The notes under the pieces are model-generated. The model made no database searches. It saw only the letters and a program-made list of their open reading frames with translations, and was not told the DNA's origin. A DNA stretch of 64,000 nucleotides from Caldilinea sp. CFX5 (GTDB taxonomy: Bacteria; Chloroflexota; Anaerolineae; Caldilineales; Caldilineaceae). A program made the translations under genes and the position numbers. Where the stretch lies: contig QWII01000031.1 of assembly GCA_021405325.1 (NCBI GenBank), positions 1 through 64,000 of the forward strand, given 5' to 3'. Below, one piece after another: positions 25,784-34,884 of the stretch; positions within the stretch are counted from its first letter, which is position 1, and every line of letters starts with the position of its first letter.

Positions 25784-27610
25784 TTACGGAATGATCAACT
25801 CCTGACCGACATAGATAAAGTTGACATTGGCGATGTTGTTGACATTCGCCAGCGTGTTAACATCCACACCATACAGCCCACAGATATAGCTCAACGTTTC
25901 ACCGGGGGCGACGGTGTGAATGCGCTGGGCGACTGGGGCCGGCGCCGGTTGGACTGGTTGTACAACGGGCGCCGGTGGGGCCGGTTGCACCGGCGCGGCA
26001 GGCGCTGCCGCACAGCCAGGGATCTGGAGTACCTGCCCGACATAGATCAGATTGGCATTCTGAATCCCATTAGCATACATCAGATCAGGCACGGAAACGC
26101 CATAGCGCTGGGCGATCCAACCGAGAATGTCGCCGGGTTGCACCGTGTAGACGCAAGCCGGGCCGCCAGGGTGGGGCGCCGGCGGCGACGGTTGAGACGC
26201 CCCCGTACAAGCCCGTAGGCTAATAGCATCCAAATTCAAATCCATCTCAACCTCGGTCACGCCCCACTTCTTCCAACCGCGAATAAAGAGCATAATATCG
26301 CTGCTCTGCGGCGTGAAACGCACGGTATAGCTGCGGATGCCGCTGGGGCTGGTGCGATTCTGGATGTCGCCAAAGTTAACGGTCGTCCAGTTACTTACCC
26401 GGCTCCAGTCAATGTTGTTGCCGCCGGTGTAACCCCATTGCGCCTCAAAGCGGTAGGGATCATCCTCATTGCCGACGCCACGCAACAGTCCCTTGATCGT
26501 CAGTTCATATTCCTTGCCGGGGTGCAACCAGCCGATGCGCTGGTAGATGCCGGCATAACGATCCGCATCAGCCGGGTAGACGCCCTTGGTGTTGATCTCA
26601 ATCAACTGGGCATGACCACCCTCGGCGATGACCGGCGGCCATTGGTCATCATAGAAGCCATAGTTGGCCGCGCCGCCATTGGTGAAGTAGCCCCAGCTTT
26701 TGCCCACATGCCCAACCGCTACGGGATTGAAGCCCTGCTCAAAGCCGCCGTTGTAGATCAGATCCTTGCCGCTACAACTGCCGCCGACAACCGGGGCCGG
26801 TTGCGGTTGTCCCACCGGTTGGGCCGGGGCATTGGGATCAGGTCCGCCTGTACCATAGCCCTTGTGGTGATAGGGTGATGGCCCAGTCAACGCAATGGTG
26901 TCAAAGTTAACATCAAGTTCTTCTTCACCGATGCCCCACTTCTTCCAGACACGGATGTAAAGCGTCAGGTAATCGGCCTCGGCCATAATGTGGGTGGCAT
27001 AGGCGCTAAAGCCGCCGGGCGACTCACGCGGATAGTAATTATCCCAGCCGACATCCTGCCAGTTGCTGACCCGCGTCCAATCGGCATAATGACCGTTCGT
27101 CCAACCGACTTGGACACGATAGCGCCACGGGTCGCCATCCATAAGGGTCGTGCGGATCTGGCCTTTCAGGTTGAGCGTATATTCCGCCCAATCCGTCACC
27201 GCCACCGTTTGGTAGATGCCGGCATAGCGATCATGTTCGGGGTTGCCGACCCCTTTGGTGTTGATCTCGATCAGTTGACTATGTCCCCCATCGGCAACGG
27301 TCGGCGTCCATTGGTCATCATAAAAACCATAGTTGGCGCCGCCACCGTTGGTGAAACATTGCCAGCCGACGCCAACCGCCCCACAACCAGGTTGGTTGCC
27401 AAAGCCCCGTTCAAAGTCGCCATTGACCAGGACATTGACATTAGAGGCGACTAACGCATCGGGTGTGCCGGCGACAGCAACGCTCATCACCACGATGACA
27501 ACCAGACAGACATGAATCAACCGCCGGATCGCAGGGGTGCGCTGAGTCCACCAGCGAAGGGTGCGACCCCAGCGCAACTGCATGAGGGTGCGCGCGATTA
27601 GACCCTGCAT
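25784..27610 (-). CDS. secreted LysM protein with two jelly-roll modules
   Basis: 608-aa exported protein. A basic N-terminus and one hydrophobic segment (LIHVCLVVIVVMSVAVAG, ~31-48) act as signal or anchor. Two homologous ~180-aa modules follow (about 58-235 and 283-470): each starts with NGDFERGF or NGGFEQGF, has FTNGGGANYGFYDDQW / FTNGGAANYGFYDDQW and LIEINTKGV, and ends with VRVWKKWGIGE / IRGWKKWGVTE; they look like carbohydrate-binding jelly rolls. A P/A-rich linker and two LysM domains end the protein (YTVQPGDILGWIAQRYGVS; HTVAPGETLSYICGLYGVD). Likely a cell-surface protein that binds glycans. ATG 27610 has AAGGAG 8 nt upstream. Promoter at 27818. Confidence 0.8.
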   Translation of the reverse strand: MQGLIARTLMQLRWGRTLRWWTQRTPAIRRLIHVCLVVIVVMSVAVAGTPDALVASNVNVLVNGDFERGFGNQPGCGAVGVGWQCFTNGGGANYGFYDDQWTPTVADGGHSQLIEINTKGVGNPEHDRYAGIYQTVAVTDWAEYTLNLKGQIRTTLMDGDPWRYRVQVGWTNGHYADWTRVSNWQDVGWDNYYPRESPGGFSAYATHIMAEADYLTLYIRVWKKWGIGEEELDVNFDTIALTGPSPYHHKGYGTGGPDPNAPAQPVGQPQPAPVVGGSCSGKDLIYNGGFEQGFNPVAVGHVGKSWGYFTNGGAANYGFYDDQWPPVIAEGGHAQLIEINTKGVYPADADRYAGIYQRIGWLHPGKEYELTIKGLLRGVGNEDDPYRFEAQWGYTGGNNIDWSRVSNWTTVNFGDIQNRTSPSGIRSYTVRFTPQSSDIMLFIRGWKKWGVTEVEMDLNLDAISLRACTGASQPSPPAPHPGGPACVYTVQPGDILGWIAQRYGVSVPDLMYANGIQNANLIYVGQVLQIPGCAAAPAAPVQPAPPAPVVQPVQPAPAPVAQRIHTVAPGETLSYICGLYGVDVNTLANVNNIANVNFIYVGQELIIP

Positions 27611-27817
27611 AGATGCTTCTCCTTGATGTTTGGGTAACATAGCCCTAATAGTCGCTATGCCACCGATGATTGCTCTGACGCCCTATGAGTCAAGTACACA
27701 GAGGATAGGAAAACAGGTGCTTTTCATAGGAACAAAATGCGCTGTATTGTTTCCGTCCAACGCCGCTCACTGCCGCTCTACAGCGAACATTGACCGGCGT
27801 AAAGGCGGGTTAGCGTG

Positions 27818-27846
27818 ATTATAGCACGCCATTTTCCAATGCGCAA
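27818..27846 (-). promoter_or_regulatory. sigma-70 promoter for LysM gene
   Basis: On the minus strand TTGCGC (27846-27841), a 17-bp spacer and perfect TATAAT (27823-27818). It lies 210 nt upstream of the LysM start, giving a long leader. The rest of the 352-bp gap to lysK is AT-rich without other signals I can defend. Confidence 0.65.
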
Positions 27847-27962
27847 GAGGCAATTTTTCGCAATTTAATCTTTCAGATCGATTTCTATGCGAATGCTTAA
27901 GGTCTTATAAGATAAAGCCAATTTGGATATGCGAAATTCGTGATTTTGGACATGACAACACC

Positions 27963-29174
27963 CTATTGATAGGGCAATTGCAGCGCTAAATTACGCAAAG
28001 CTTGGGCTAAAACCTGCACAGCCAGCCAATATTCAGCCAGATTGACATGTTCGTTGGGTGTGTGATCCAGTGCACTGTCGCCGGGGCCGTAAGCTAAGAT
28101 CGGACATTGCCAGGCCGGCCCCACGACATTCATATCACTCGTCCCACTTTTGACAACAAAGCTGGGTCGGGTTTCGGGGACAACTTCGCGTATTGAACTG
28201 AGAAACGCACGCACCAATCCGCTGTTGCGGTCACTGCGCCAGGCCGGTTCGTGAGCGTGGCAGTAGAGGGTGAGGGTGGTCAGCGGGCCTTCCAGTTTGA
28301 TCGGGGTTTCGACGAGGGGGTGGGTCGTAGATGGTGGAGAGTTGATAGCAATTCGTTGCCCTGCCCACTGGACAAGCTCGGTGACAAAGGCATCGGCGTC
28401 AAAGTCCAAGGGGAGACGAATGCCGATTTGGGCCTTGACGTGGTCGTGCATCGCGGCATCCGTTGAGGTATTCACTACGCGCAAACTGGGTAAAAGTTGG
28501 TCAAAGGTCTTGTCATGGCCCTGGTTAAAGCGCTCGGCATAGGCGCTGATCCAATTCCACAGATCGACGGCGACGGTGGCAACCCCGGCATCGGGACCGG
28601 CGCTGTGGGCCATCGGTTGACTGGCCGCCATCTCCACCAAGATGCGTCCTTTGTAGCCCAAGGTCACCCGCTGCCAACTGCTCGGTTCACCGATCACACA
28701 GGCATGGGGAATGGGTGCTTGTTTGCCGTCAAAGCGATCGCGAATAAAACGCGCGCCTTTGCTGGTCGCTGCCTCTTCTTCGACTGCACCCACCACCACC
28801 ACCCGCACGTTGTTTTCAATCGCCCAGGCCTGACCGACAATTCCTGCTGCACAGACAAACGTTGCTAACGGTCCTTTAGCGTCCACTGAGCCACGGCCAT
28901 AAAGAATCGCCGCGTCGCCCTCGCCTTCGATGCGCACCGGAATGTTCCCCGGCACTGTGTCGATGTGGCCAAGCAAGACCACTGTATACAAGGCGTCTTC
29001 CGCCCCCAATTCCCCCACCGCATTGCCGGCCTCATCAACAAAGGTGCGCGCATAGCCTAGTTGTTGCATCTGTTGCACCAACCAGGCGCTGGCGGCTGCT
29101 TCCTGGCGCGAGAGTGATGGCATGGCGACTAAGCCTTGTAGGAGATCGATGGCTTGGGCTCGGTTGAGTAGCAT
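27963..29174 (-). CDS. lysK: LysW-lysine/LysW-ornithine hydrolase
   Basis: 403-aa M20 metallopeptidase that releases lysine (or ornithine) from the carrier protein LysW in the last step of the pathway. Metal-site motifs: [12 protein letters not shown] with the HxD pair, [12 protein letters not shown] with the bridging Asp, VGAVEEEA with the catalytic and metal glutamates, CVIGEPSSW, and a late His in the region [17 protein letters not shown] at the start is typical of LysK/ArgE-like enzymes. It follows lysJ and lysZ in the same direction, so the assignment rests on context as well. Distinguishing it from ordinary acetylornithine deacetylase is by this context. A 14-bp hairpin separates it from lysJ. 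Confidence 0.85.
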   Translation of the reverse strand: MLLNRAQAIDLLQGLVAMPSLSRQEAAASAWLVQQMQQLGYARTFVDEAGNAVGELGAEDALYTVVLLGHIDTVPGNIPVRIEGEGDAAILYGRGSVDAKGPLATFVCAAGIVGQAWAIENNVRVVVVGAVEEEAATSKGARFIRDRFDGKQAPIPHACVIGEPSSWQRVTLGYKGRILVEMAASQPMAHSAGPDAGVATVAVDLWNWISAYAERFNQGHDKTFDQLLPSLRVVNTSTDAAMHDHVKAQIGIRLPLDFDADAFVTELVQWAGQRIAINSPPSTTHPLVETPIKLEGPLTTLTLYCHAHEPAWRSDRNSGLVRAFLSSIREVVPETRPSFVVKSGTSDMNVVGPAWQCPILAYGPGDSALDHTPNEHVNLAEYWLAVQVLAQALRNLALQLPYQ

Positions 29175-29206
29175 GTGGTAATCGTTTCTAGGTAACGGTT
29201 TGTAGG

Positions 29207-29247
29207 AAGAGATTGCGAGATTGTCCGTAACAGTCTCGCAATCTCTT
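29207..29247. terminator. 14-bp-arm hairpin between lysJ and lysK
   Basis: Arms 29207-29220 and 29234-29247 (AAGAGATTGCGAGA) pair perfectly around 13 nt. It lies between the lysJ stop and the lysK start. No T-tract, so it may process or lower the transcript and not end it fully. Confidence 0.75.
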
Positions 29248-29260
29248 AATCTCCTGTTAG

Positions 29261-30439
29261 CTAATGATTCGGCAATGCAGCGGCAATGGCAGCCACCCCA
29301 ATTTCGATTTCTTCTGCGGAAAGGGTCAACGGCGGCAACAGGCGGAGAACATTGGTTCCGGCTGGCAAGGCCAGGACGCTATGTTCTTCCATCAAGGTTT
29401 TGAGATAGGGTCCCACCTTTTCGCGCAGTTCAACGGCGATCATCAAGCCGAGGCCGCGAATTTCACGGACGATCTCATAGTCGCCGATGGTCTCTTGTAA
29501 GCGCTTAAGCAACAGCGCACCCATCTGTGCGCTCCGCTCGATCAACCCTTCTTCGTGATAAATCTGTAGCGCGGCCAGACCGGCGGCGCAAGCAATGGGG
29601 CTACCGCCAAAGGTGCTGCCATGCGCGCCGGGGGAAAGAACAGCGTGGACTTGCTCTGTATAGGCCAGCGCCCCCATGGGGAAGCCGCCGCCGATGCCTT
29701 TCGCCATGCAGATAATATCGGGTTGCAGATCAAAATGTTGGAAGCCAAACCACTTGCCGGTGCGACCAAAGCCGGTTTGGATTTCGTCGAGGACGAGCAG
29801 TGCGCCCCGTTCACGACAGAGCGCCTGGGCGCCGCGCAGATAAGCGCCATCGCCCATATTGACACCCCCCTCGCCTTGCACCACCTCGAGGATGACCATG
29901 GCCGTTTGGTCGGTCACGGCGTCGGCTAGTTTGGCTAAGTTATTGTAGGGAACGTGGGTGACATCAAGCAGCGGCTCAAAGGGTTTGCGATATTTGGGTT
30001 CCCAAGTCACGGAGACGGCGCCCACTGTGCGCCCGTGAAAGCCGCGCATGGTAGCGACCAAACCAGTGCGCCCCGTCGTCAAGCGGGCGAACTTGATGGC
30101 GCCATCCACCGCTTCAGCGCCGCTGTTGGCCAGAAAGACGTGGTTCAAATGGGCCGGCAACACCTTAGCTAACTCAGCGGCAAAGCGGGCGCGCGTCTCA
30201 TTATAAAGAAAGTTAGGCAGTGCAATCAGTTGATGCGCCTGCGCCGCCAACGCCGCACTCAACTTGGGGTGACAGTGACCCACCATTGCTACCCCTTGCG
30301 CCGCCGTGAGATCAAGATAGCGCCTGCCTGCGGTGTCAAATAGCCAACTGCCTTCGCCCCGCACAATCACCGTGTCGCCTCGGCGCTGCGTGGTGCCGCC
30401 CAGAATCGCTTCCTCAATCTGTGCGTAATTGAACTCGGT
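29261..30439 (-). CDS. lysJ: LysW-aminoadipate semialdehyde aminotransferase
   Basis: 392-aa class III PLP aminotransferase. It transfers an amino group from glutamate to LysW-bound aminoadipate (or glutamate) semialdehyde. Seen: [43 protein letters not shown] binding the phosphate, [35 protein letters not shown] with the PLP Asp-x-x-x-Gly, [14 protein letters not shown] with the Schiff-base lysine, and [15 protein letters not shown] choose ATG 30439 ([16 protein letters not shown]): a start at 30481 would place the coding region inside the 31-bp inverted repeat. Family members of similar length include ArgD; the neighbours lysZ and lysK favour LysJ. Confidence 0.87.
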   Translation of the reverse strand, partial: TEFNYAQIEEAILGGTTQRRGDTVIVRGEGSWLFDTAGRRYLDLTAAQGVAMVGHCHPKLSAALAAQAHQLIALPNFLYNETRARFAAELAKVLPAHLNHVFLANSGAEAVDGAIKFARLTTGRTGLVATMRGFHGRTVGAVSVTWEPKYRKPFEPLLDVTHVPYNNLAKLADAVTDQTAMVILEVVQGEGGVNMGDGAYLRGAQALCRERGALLVLDEIQTGFGRTGKWFGFQHFDLQPDIICMAKGIGGGFPMGALAYTEQVHAVLSPGAHGSTFGGSPIACAAGLAALQIYHEEGLIERSAQMGALLLKRLQETIGDYEIVREIRGLGLMIAVELREKVGPYLKTLMEEHSVLALPAGTNVLRLLPPLTLSAEEIEIGVAAIAAALPNH

Positions 30440-30467
30440 CATGGTTATGGTTTCTTTCGTCGCTGTT

Positions 30468-30565
30468 GGTGATTGGGTCATTGGGTGATGCGGTGAGTGA
30501 GGCTTCGGCGTGAGCTCAGCCGAACGCTTGTCGAACTCACCGCATCACCCAATGACCCAATCACC
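30468..30565. terminator. 31-bp perfect inverted repeat between lysZ and lysJ
   Basis: Arms 30468-30498 and 30535-30565 pair perfectly; the 36-nt loop holds a second small stem (TTCGGC with GCCGAA). The arms contain the repeated word ATTGGGT. It lies between lysZ and lysJ, just before the lysJ start. Confidence 0.88.
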
Positions 30566-30569
30566 CAAA

Positions 30570-31373
30570 TTATGCAATCTGCGTCCCGCCGCCATTGATC
30601 GCCTTCGTCACCGGCTGTTCACAGCGGCCATCGGCGAAGATCACCTTTTGCACCCCTTCGGCCAGCGCTTCGACGGCGCCCATGACCTTCTTTTTCATAC
30701 GGCCTTCGGCGTATTGCATAAAGTCTTCGGCCTTGGTGCGCGGGATCTCGCGGATGAGGGATGCTTCGTCGGGGAAGTTGCGCAGGAGACCCGGCACATT
30801 ACTCAGGATGATCAAGGCGTCGGCGTTAAAGGCGGCGGCCACCATCGCCGCGGCCCGGTCGCCATCGACGTTGATCGCTTCGCCGGCATCGGATGAACCG
30901 GGCGGGGTGAGGATGGGGAAATAGCCGCCGCTGAGCAAAAGGTGCAGCAGATCGACGTTGACCCGTTCGACGGTGCCGGTCCAGTCGTCGCGCAGCACCA
31001 ATCGTTTGCCGTTGATGCGCACACGGAGGGTGTCTTTGCGCTTGCCTTCAAAGATGCGCCCATCCAGCCCACTCAAGCCCACGGCATTGACGCCGGCCGT
31101 TTGGAACTTTTCGACCCACATCTTGTTAAGCTGGCCGCAGTAGACCATCTCGAAGATTTCCAGTGTGCGCCGGTCGGTGCGGCGGCTGACATAGCCGCTC
31201 TCGCTGGTGACAAATTCGGGCGGGTGGCCTAAGGCTTCGGCCACCGCGTTGGTTGTTTCCGCCCCACCATGCACCAGCAGCAGTTCCTGGCCCGCCGCCC
31301 GCAAGGCCGCAATATCGGAGACAATGGCGTCGATGTTTAGATCCTTACCGCCGCCGACTTTGATGACGATCAT
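30570..31373 (-). CDS. lysZ: LysW-aminoadipate kinase LysZ
   Basis: 267-aa amino-acid kinase that phosphorylates the side carboxyl of aminoadipate or glutamate bound to LysW. MIVIKVGGGKDLNIDA has the nucleotide-binding GGG; LLVHGGAETTN, SGYVSRRTDRRTLEIF and NGKRLVLRDDWTGTVE match the LysZ group rather than ArgB, where the N-acetyl glutamate pocket differs. NVDGDRAAAMVAAAFNADALIILSNVPGLL is the second ATP region. GAGGAAAG precedes the ATG. The LysW carrier, LysX ligase and LysY reductase genes are absent here, so they must lie elsewhere. Confidence 0.88.
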   Translation of the reverse strand: MIVIKVGGGKDLNIDAIVSDIAALRAAGQELLLVHGGAETTNAVAEALGHPPEFVTSESGYVSRRTDRRTLEIFEMVYCGQLNKMWVEKFQTAGVNAVGLSGLDGRIFEGKRKDTLRVRINGKRLVLRDDWTGTVERVNVDLLHLLLSGGYFPILTPPGSSDAGEAINVDGDRAAAMVAAAFNADALIILSNVPGLLRNFPDEASLIREIPRTKAEDFMQYAEGRMKKKVMGAVEALAEGVQKVIFADGRCEQPVTKAINGGGTQIA

Positions 31374-31513
31374 TTCTGGTTAACTTTCCTCTACTAAATT
31401 TATGTCGCTACCGCCAGTATCGGCGTTGGTTCAACCTCAGGATTTTACTTCTTCCACTCCCCTCGATCAGCTTCTGCGTGTGTCAGAATATGCCGAATGT
31501 AAGCGCGTCTTGT

Positions 31514-31519
31514 ATTATA
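31514..31519 (-). promoter_or_regulatory. candidate -10 box for lysZ
   Basis: On the minus strand a perfect TATAAT lies at 31519-31514, about 140 nt upstream of lysZ; the -35 at 17 bp (TTCGCC, 31542-31537) is poor. The gap 31374-31639 otherwise holds only the hairpin at 31554-31602. Confidence 0.35.
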
Positions 31520-31553
31520 ACCAAGAGCAGCGATCAGGCGAAAATGATTCCCG

Positions 31554-31602
31554 CTATCTGTGTTTAGTCCTTGGGCGACCCTCAAAGCCTAAACACAGAT
31601 AG
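31554..31602. terminator. 14-bp-arm hairpin downstream of oxidoreductase gene
   Basis: Arms 31554-31567 and 31589-31602 (CTATCTGTGTTTAG) pair perfectly around 21 nt. It lies after the stop of the Gfo/Idh/MocA gene (minus strand) and upstream of lysZ. Confidence 0.75.
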
Positions 31603-31639
31603 CAAGAACACAGAGACAATTCACTGGGCCGAAGCGAAA

Positions 31640-32749
31640 TTAGAACGTCGTCCGCAACGTCTGCGCCTGACCGCTTTGGGCAGAGCGATAGGCGGCGTCA
31701 AAGATTTCGATCACATGGCGGGCATGTTCGGCGGTGGCGATGGTCGGTTTGCCGTCGCGGATCCAGTCCACTAGTTGCATAATGTCTTCGTAAACGTGTG
31801 ACTCTTCCTGCTCCCGATGGGGACCGACCACATGGGGCAGCGAGCCATTGGCGCCATACTTCTCATCCAAATCGCGACCGGGATAGTCGATTGGCTCATT
31901 GTTGAGCTTCCCGCTGCGGAGGACGCCCTTCGTCCCCAGGAACATGGGACCCCAGGTGTCGGGGATACCGCCGGCGGCGGCGCCATAGACAAAGGCGAAG
32001 AGGTTGTCACCAAAGTCGAGCACCATAAAGGTGTTGTCATCCATATCCGTCGGCAGCATTTCGCCGCGGAACTCCCGTTCATGGATGCGAACGCCGGACA
32101 TGGCGGTGACGCGGCGGGCCGGCCCTAGAATGCCGGTCAGGGCGTGCATGCCATAGACCGTCATATCATAGAGCGGGCCGCCACCGGGGCGACGGTAGTA
32201 CCAGGCCGGGTTGATGTTGGAGAGCGGGTCGTTGCCGTGGCGCACCGATTCCTTTTCGTGGTAGGTGCCAAAGGCCGAGCCGGTGGTGGCCCAGGTGAGC
32301 GTGCCGAGTGCGCCTTCTTGAATCAACTCGCGATAGCGTTGAAACATGGGGCGCAACATCTGGCCGGGGCAGGAGACCAGCTTGACATTTTTGCGCTGGG
32401 CGCGCTCGATCAGGTCGTCGGCTTCGTCCACGGTGGTGGTCATCGACTTGTTAAAGTGGACATGCAACCCCGCTTCAATCGCCGCCTTGCCCTGCTCATA
32501 GTGCAGACCAATCGGCGAGGCGATGGTGACCGCGTCACACTTGCCGGCGGCCAGCAATTCTTCGTAGCTTTCATACGCATACGGAATGTGAAAGCGCTCG
32601 CCGGCCGCTTTGGCCCGGCCCGGCGCCGGGTCACAGACCGCCGTCAGCCGCACGCGATCCTTCACGTCATCCATATCCAGATGGGGCAGAATCCCCCGCA
32701 CAGAGATGCTCCCTGCGCCCACAACCCCCAGACGAACAATGTCACTCAT
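31640..32749 (-). CDS. Gfo/Idh/MocA family oxidoreductase
   Basis: 369-aa NAD(P)-dependent sugar or cyclitol dehydrogenase. Rossmann start LGVVGAGSISVRGILPHL, then CDPAPGRAKAAGERF, and CDAVTIASPIGLHYEQ. The usual EKP lysine motif is altered to FNKSMT, keeping the lysine. The C-terminal domain has YYRRPGGGPLYDMTVYGMHALTGILGPARRV, with the conserved catalytic His in the YGMHAL stretch. Substrate not predictable. AGGAGTATTCA is upstream of the ATG. The epimerase gene precedes it in the same direction with only 124 bp holding an octamer array. Confidence 0.87.
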   Translation of the reverse strand: MSDIVRLGVVGAGSISVRGILPHLDMDDVKDRVRLTAVCDPAPGRAKAAGERFHIPYAYESYEELLAAGKCDAVTIASPIGLHYEQGKAAIEAGLHVHFNKSMTTTVDEADDLIERAQRKNVKLVSCPGQMLRPMFQRYRELIQEGALGTLTWATTGSAFGTYHEKESVRHGNDPLSNINPAWYYRRPGGGPLYDMTVYGMHALTGILGPARRVTAMSGVRIHEREFRGEMLPTDMDDNTFMVLDFGDNLFAFVYGAAAGGIPDTWGPMFLGTKGVLRSGKLNNEPIDYPGRDLDEKYGANGSLPHVVGPHREQEESHVYEDIMQLVDWIRDGKPTIATAEHARHVIEIFDAAYRSAQSGQAQTLRTTF

Positions 32750-32780
32750 TGAATACTCCTTTAGTTCTTAGATAGATTAA

Positions 32781-32880
32781 GTAGGACAGTGAGAATAGTA
32801 GAACAGTGAGACAGTGAGACAGTATACTCAGCTTGATCTACTGATTTACTGTGTTACTGTCCCACTGTTCTACTTAGGCC
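32781..32880. repeat. octamer array with CAGT core, arranged as inverted repeat
   Basis: The left half (32781-32832) consists of octamers such as AGTGAGAC in tandem; the right half (32838-32880) is the same family on the other strand (TTACTGTG, TTACTGTC, CCACTGTT) and ends CTACTTAGGCC. The halves can pair imperfectly. It matches the array at 155-216 in period, core and end. It lies between the epimerase stop and the oxidoreductase start. Confidence 0.75.
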
Positions 32881-33767
32881 ATATACTCCCGCCAGCTAGT
32901 CTTGTGTTGCCAGCCGACGGCTTGTTTGAGTTTGTTGCAATTGAGAAACGAATCATGGCCGTTCAACCCCTGCAACAGCGGCAGGAGATCGGGGCGATAG
33001 CGTTCGACGATCTCCTGCGAGGGTTCGAGACAGGTTGTATCGTCGGCGTTGAGGAAATAGACATCGTGGGGTGGTAATGTCTCCGCCTTTTCCATGAGCA
33101 GGCGGTGGGCGTCGGCCACATCTTCACTGCCAACCCAGCACCAGAGCCACTCGCTCCAGGCGGTGACTGGTTTGGCGTTGGCGGCAATCGCTTGCCGGCG
33201 CTCCAGTGGGCAGATGCCGGCGATGCGGGTGACATAGGTGCGAATGCCGTAGGCGCGGCTGTAGCTGGCCAGGTGTTCTTCGCCGGCCCGTTTGGTAAAG
33301 CTGTAGGAATCTTCGGGCCAGGTCGGGTGCGTTTCGTCAATCGGCAGCCGCGCAATGGGGAAGGGCGTGTTGCTGATGCGAAAGCCATGCCCCAACGCAC
33401 AGTTGCTGCCGGCCATCACCACCGTCTTGACCCCCGCCGCAACCGCCGCCTGCATGAGGTAGTAGTTGCCCAGCATGTTGGTCTTGAAGGTGGCGTCGAA
33501 GGCGTAGCCCTGTTCTGCGGCGCGGGCGCGCAGTTGCGGATGATCGACCGGCCACGGTTGCGCGCCGATATGTTGGATGGCGTCAACTCCTTCCACAGCC
33601 CGTTGACATGCTTCAAAGTCAGTCAGGTCGCCCTGAATCCAGGGGTAACGGGCAAATTCTGCAGCCGGTTGCTTGCGTGAAAAAAGCACCAACTCGTGGT
33701 CAGCCGCTAACGCCCGAATCACATAGGCGCCTAATTTACCGTTGGCGCCGGTAATGAGAACTTTCAT
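32874..33767 (-). CDS. NAD-dependent epimerase/dehydratase (extended SDR)
   Basis: 297-aa protein. MKVLITGANGKLGAYVIRAL has the GxxGxxG NAD motif; DLTDFEACQRAVEGVDAIQHIGA follows; the catalytic pair is Tyr-x-x-x-Lys in DSYSFTKRAGEEH. VTRIAGICPLERR and WVGSEDVADAHRLLME are the usual binding elements. Acts on a nucleotide sugar or similar. It ends inside the repeat array. The Uma2 gene upstream ends 7 bp before its start. Confidence 0.85.
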   Translation of the reverse strand: MKVLITGANGKLGAYVIRALAADHELVLFSRKQPAAEFARYPWIQGDLTDFEACQRAVEGVDAIQHIGAQPWPVDHPQLRARAAEQGYAFDATFKTNMLGNYYLMQAAVAAGVKTVVMAGSNCALGHGFRISNTPFPIARLPIDETHPTWPEDSYSFTKRAGEEHLASYSRAYGIRTYVTRIAGICPLERRQAIAANAKPVTAWSEWLWCWVGSEDVADAHRLLMEKAETLPPHDVYFLNADDTTCLEPSQEIVERYRPDLLPLLQGLNGHDSFLNCNKLKQAVGWQHKTSWREYMA

Positions 33768-33773
33768 CGTTAC

Positions 33774-34577
33774 TTATCTTCCGTTTCGTTTATCGAGTAA
33801 AGCTCGTAATCGTGCTACCTCGGCTTCGGCGGCTACTCTAGCAACATGCTCTTCTTCTGCTGTCAGTAAGCGTTTGCCGGTGGTAGCATCGGTGAGAATG
33901 AGGGTTCGTTTTTGCGCATCCACGCCAAACCAGATGTTGGTGGTTTGACTGAAGAGGCGACCCTGCGCGTCCGGTTGGATGCGACGATAGCGCCCCTGCT
34001 CCAAACGATAGCCGATCAATTCCATCGCCTTCCGTTTTCGTTCAAAATGTGGATTGATAATGATGTACTCGGCAATGCCCACTCGTTCATAGATACCGAC
34101 CTTGACGGTGTCATCGCCCGGATATTGAGGGGACATGACTTCAACCACTAAGCAAGGGCGCGTTCCTTCTGCGGCGACATCAAAACTGCTGCGGTGCTTC
34201 GTTTTGTCACGCAAGTTCGGCACAATTGCCAGATCCGGCGCCGGTTCCTTTTCGTTGGGAATGTCCCAGAGCATTTTGAGGTCGCTAAAGGCGGCTACGG
34301 TCGGATTGGTCGAGTAGAAGGTGACAAAACGACCAAGCAAGGACATCACCAATTTGATATGTGAGTCGGATTGCGTCAAGTGATCACCTAATTGCGGGTT
34401 GAGAAAATCGGCTTGGGTTAAGGGCAACTCATCATAAGTGACTTCCCCATTGGGCAGCGTCTCCACCACCGTACGCCAGCCGAAGGGGAAACGGTCGGTG
34501 TATGTAGGAATTTTTCCTTTCTCTAGATGGCCGTTCAGTGGCGGTGTCATCGCCACAGCGTCTATTTCTATACTCAT
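33774..34577 (-). CDS. Uma2 family (DUF820) nuclease-like protein
   Basis: 267-aa protein. Core of the PD-(D/E)XK fold: SDLKMLWD, EKEPAPDLAIV with the Asp, CLVVEVMSPQYPGDD with the Glu-Val motif, and EYIIINPHFERK. The C-terminus is a coiled coil rich in A and E (AEEEHVARVAAEAEVARLRAL). The family is abundant in cyanobacteria and Chloroflexota; its function is not settled. A paralogue with the same layout is at 45887. I choose ATG 34577, with AGGGA upstream. The promoter pair at 34677-34726 is upstream. Confidence 0.85.
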   Translation of the reverse strand: MSIEIDAVAMTPPLNGHLEKGKIPTYTDRFPFGWRTVVETLPNGEVTYDELPLTQADFLNPQLGDHLTQSDSHIKLVMSLLGRFVTFYSTNPTVAAFSDLKMLWDIPNEKEPAPDLAIVPNLRDKTKHRSSFDVAAEGTRPCLVVEVMSPQYPGDDTVKVGIYERVGIAEYIIINPHFERKRKAMELIGYRLEQGRYRRIQPDAQGRLFSQTTNIWFGVDAQKRTLILTDATTGKRLLTAEEEHVARVAAEAEVARLRALLDKRNGR

Positions 34578-34676
34578 TCCCTGCTTCCTTCTCTCCATAG
34601 CAAGGCTTCCGTCTTGCGAACAACACGAAAAGCTTGCCCATGACCATGCGCATCTGGATCGGCTGAGTCTAGAAAA

Positions 34677-34705
34677 ATTGTACCCTCTTTTCAATTTTGC
34701 AACAA
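34677..34705 (-). promoter_or_regulatory. promoter for Uma2 gene, overlapping divergent one
   Basis: On the minus strand TTGTTG (34705-34700), 17-bp spacer, TACAAT (34682-34677). Its -35 box overlaps that of the divergent acoA promoter (TTGCAA, 34697-34702), so the two may compete. Confidence 0.5.
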
Positions 34706-34726
34706 CTTCAATCTGTGCGCTATAAT
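34697..34726 (+). promoter_or_regulatory. promoter for aco operon
   Basis: TTGCAA (34697-34702), 18-bp spacer, perfect TATAAT (34721-34726). The leader to acoA is about 155 nt and shows no clear riboswitch. Confidence 0.6.
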
Positions 34727-34884
34727 CGGTGCGGGCTTCCCAAAGGCTCTTTTCATCTACTTTTTGTTCCAGATGCAAAAAACTGAATAAAGTTCATCCA
34801 CACGCTATTCCTGTGTGCGCTTTGTGATTGGTTGTTTCACCACCAACGCAGCGCGGCACTCACCTTTCACTTTCAGGAGGAACC

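Noticed and set aside
31402..31602. Small plus-strand ORF (66 codons) before the oxidoreductase
   Set aside because: It runs through the 14-bp-arm hairpin at 31554-31602, has no ribosome site and no recognisable content.
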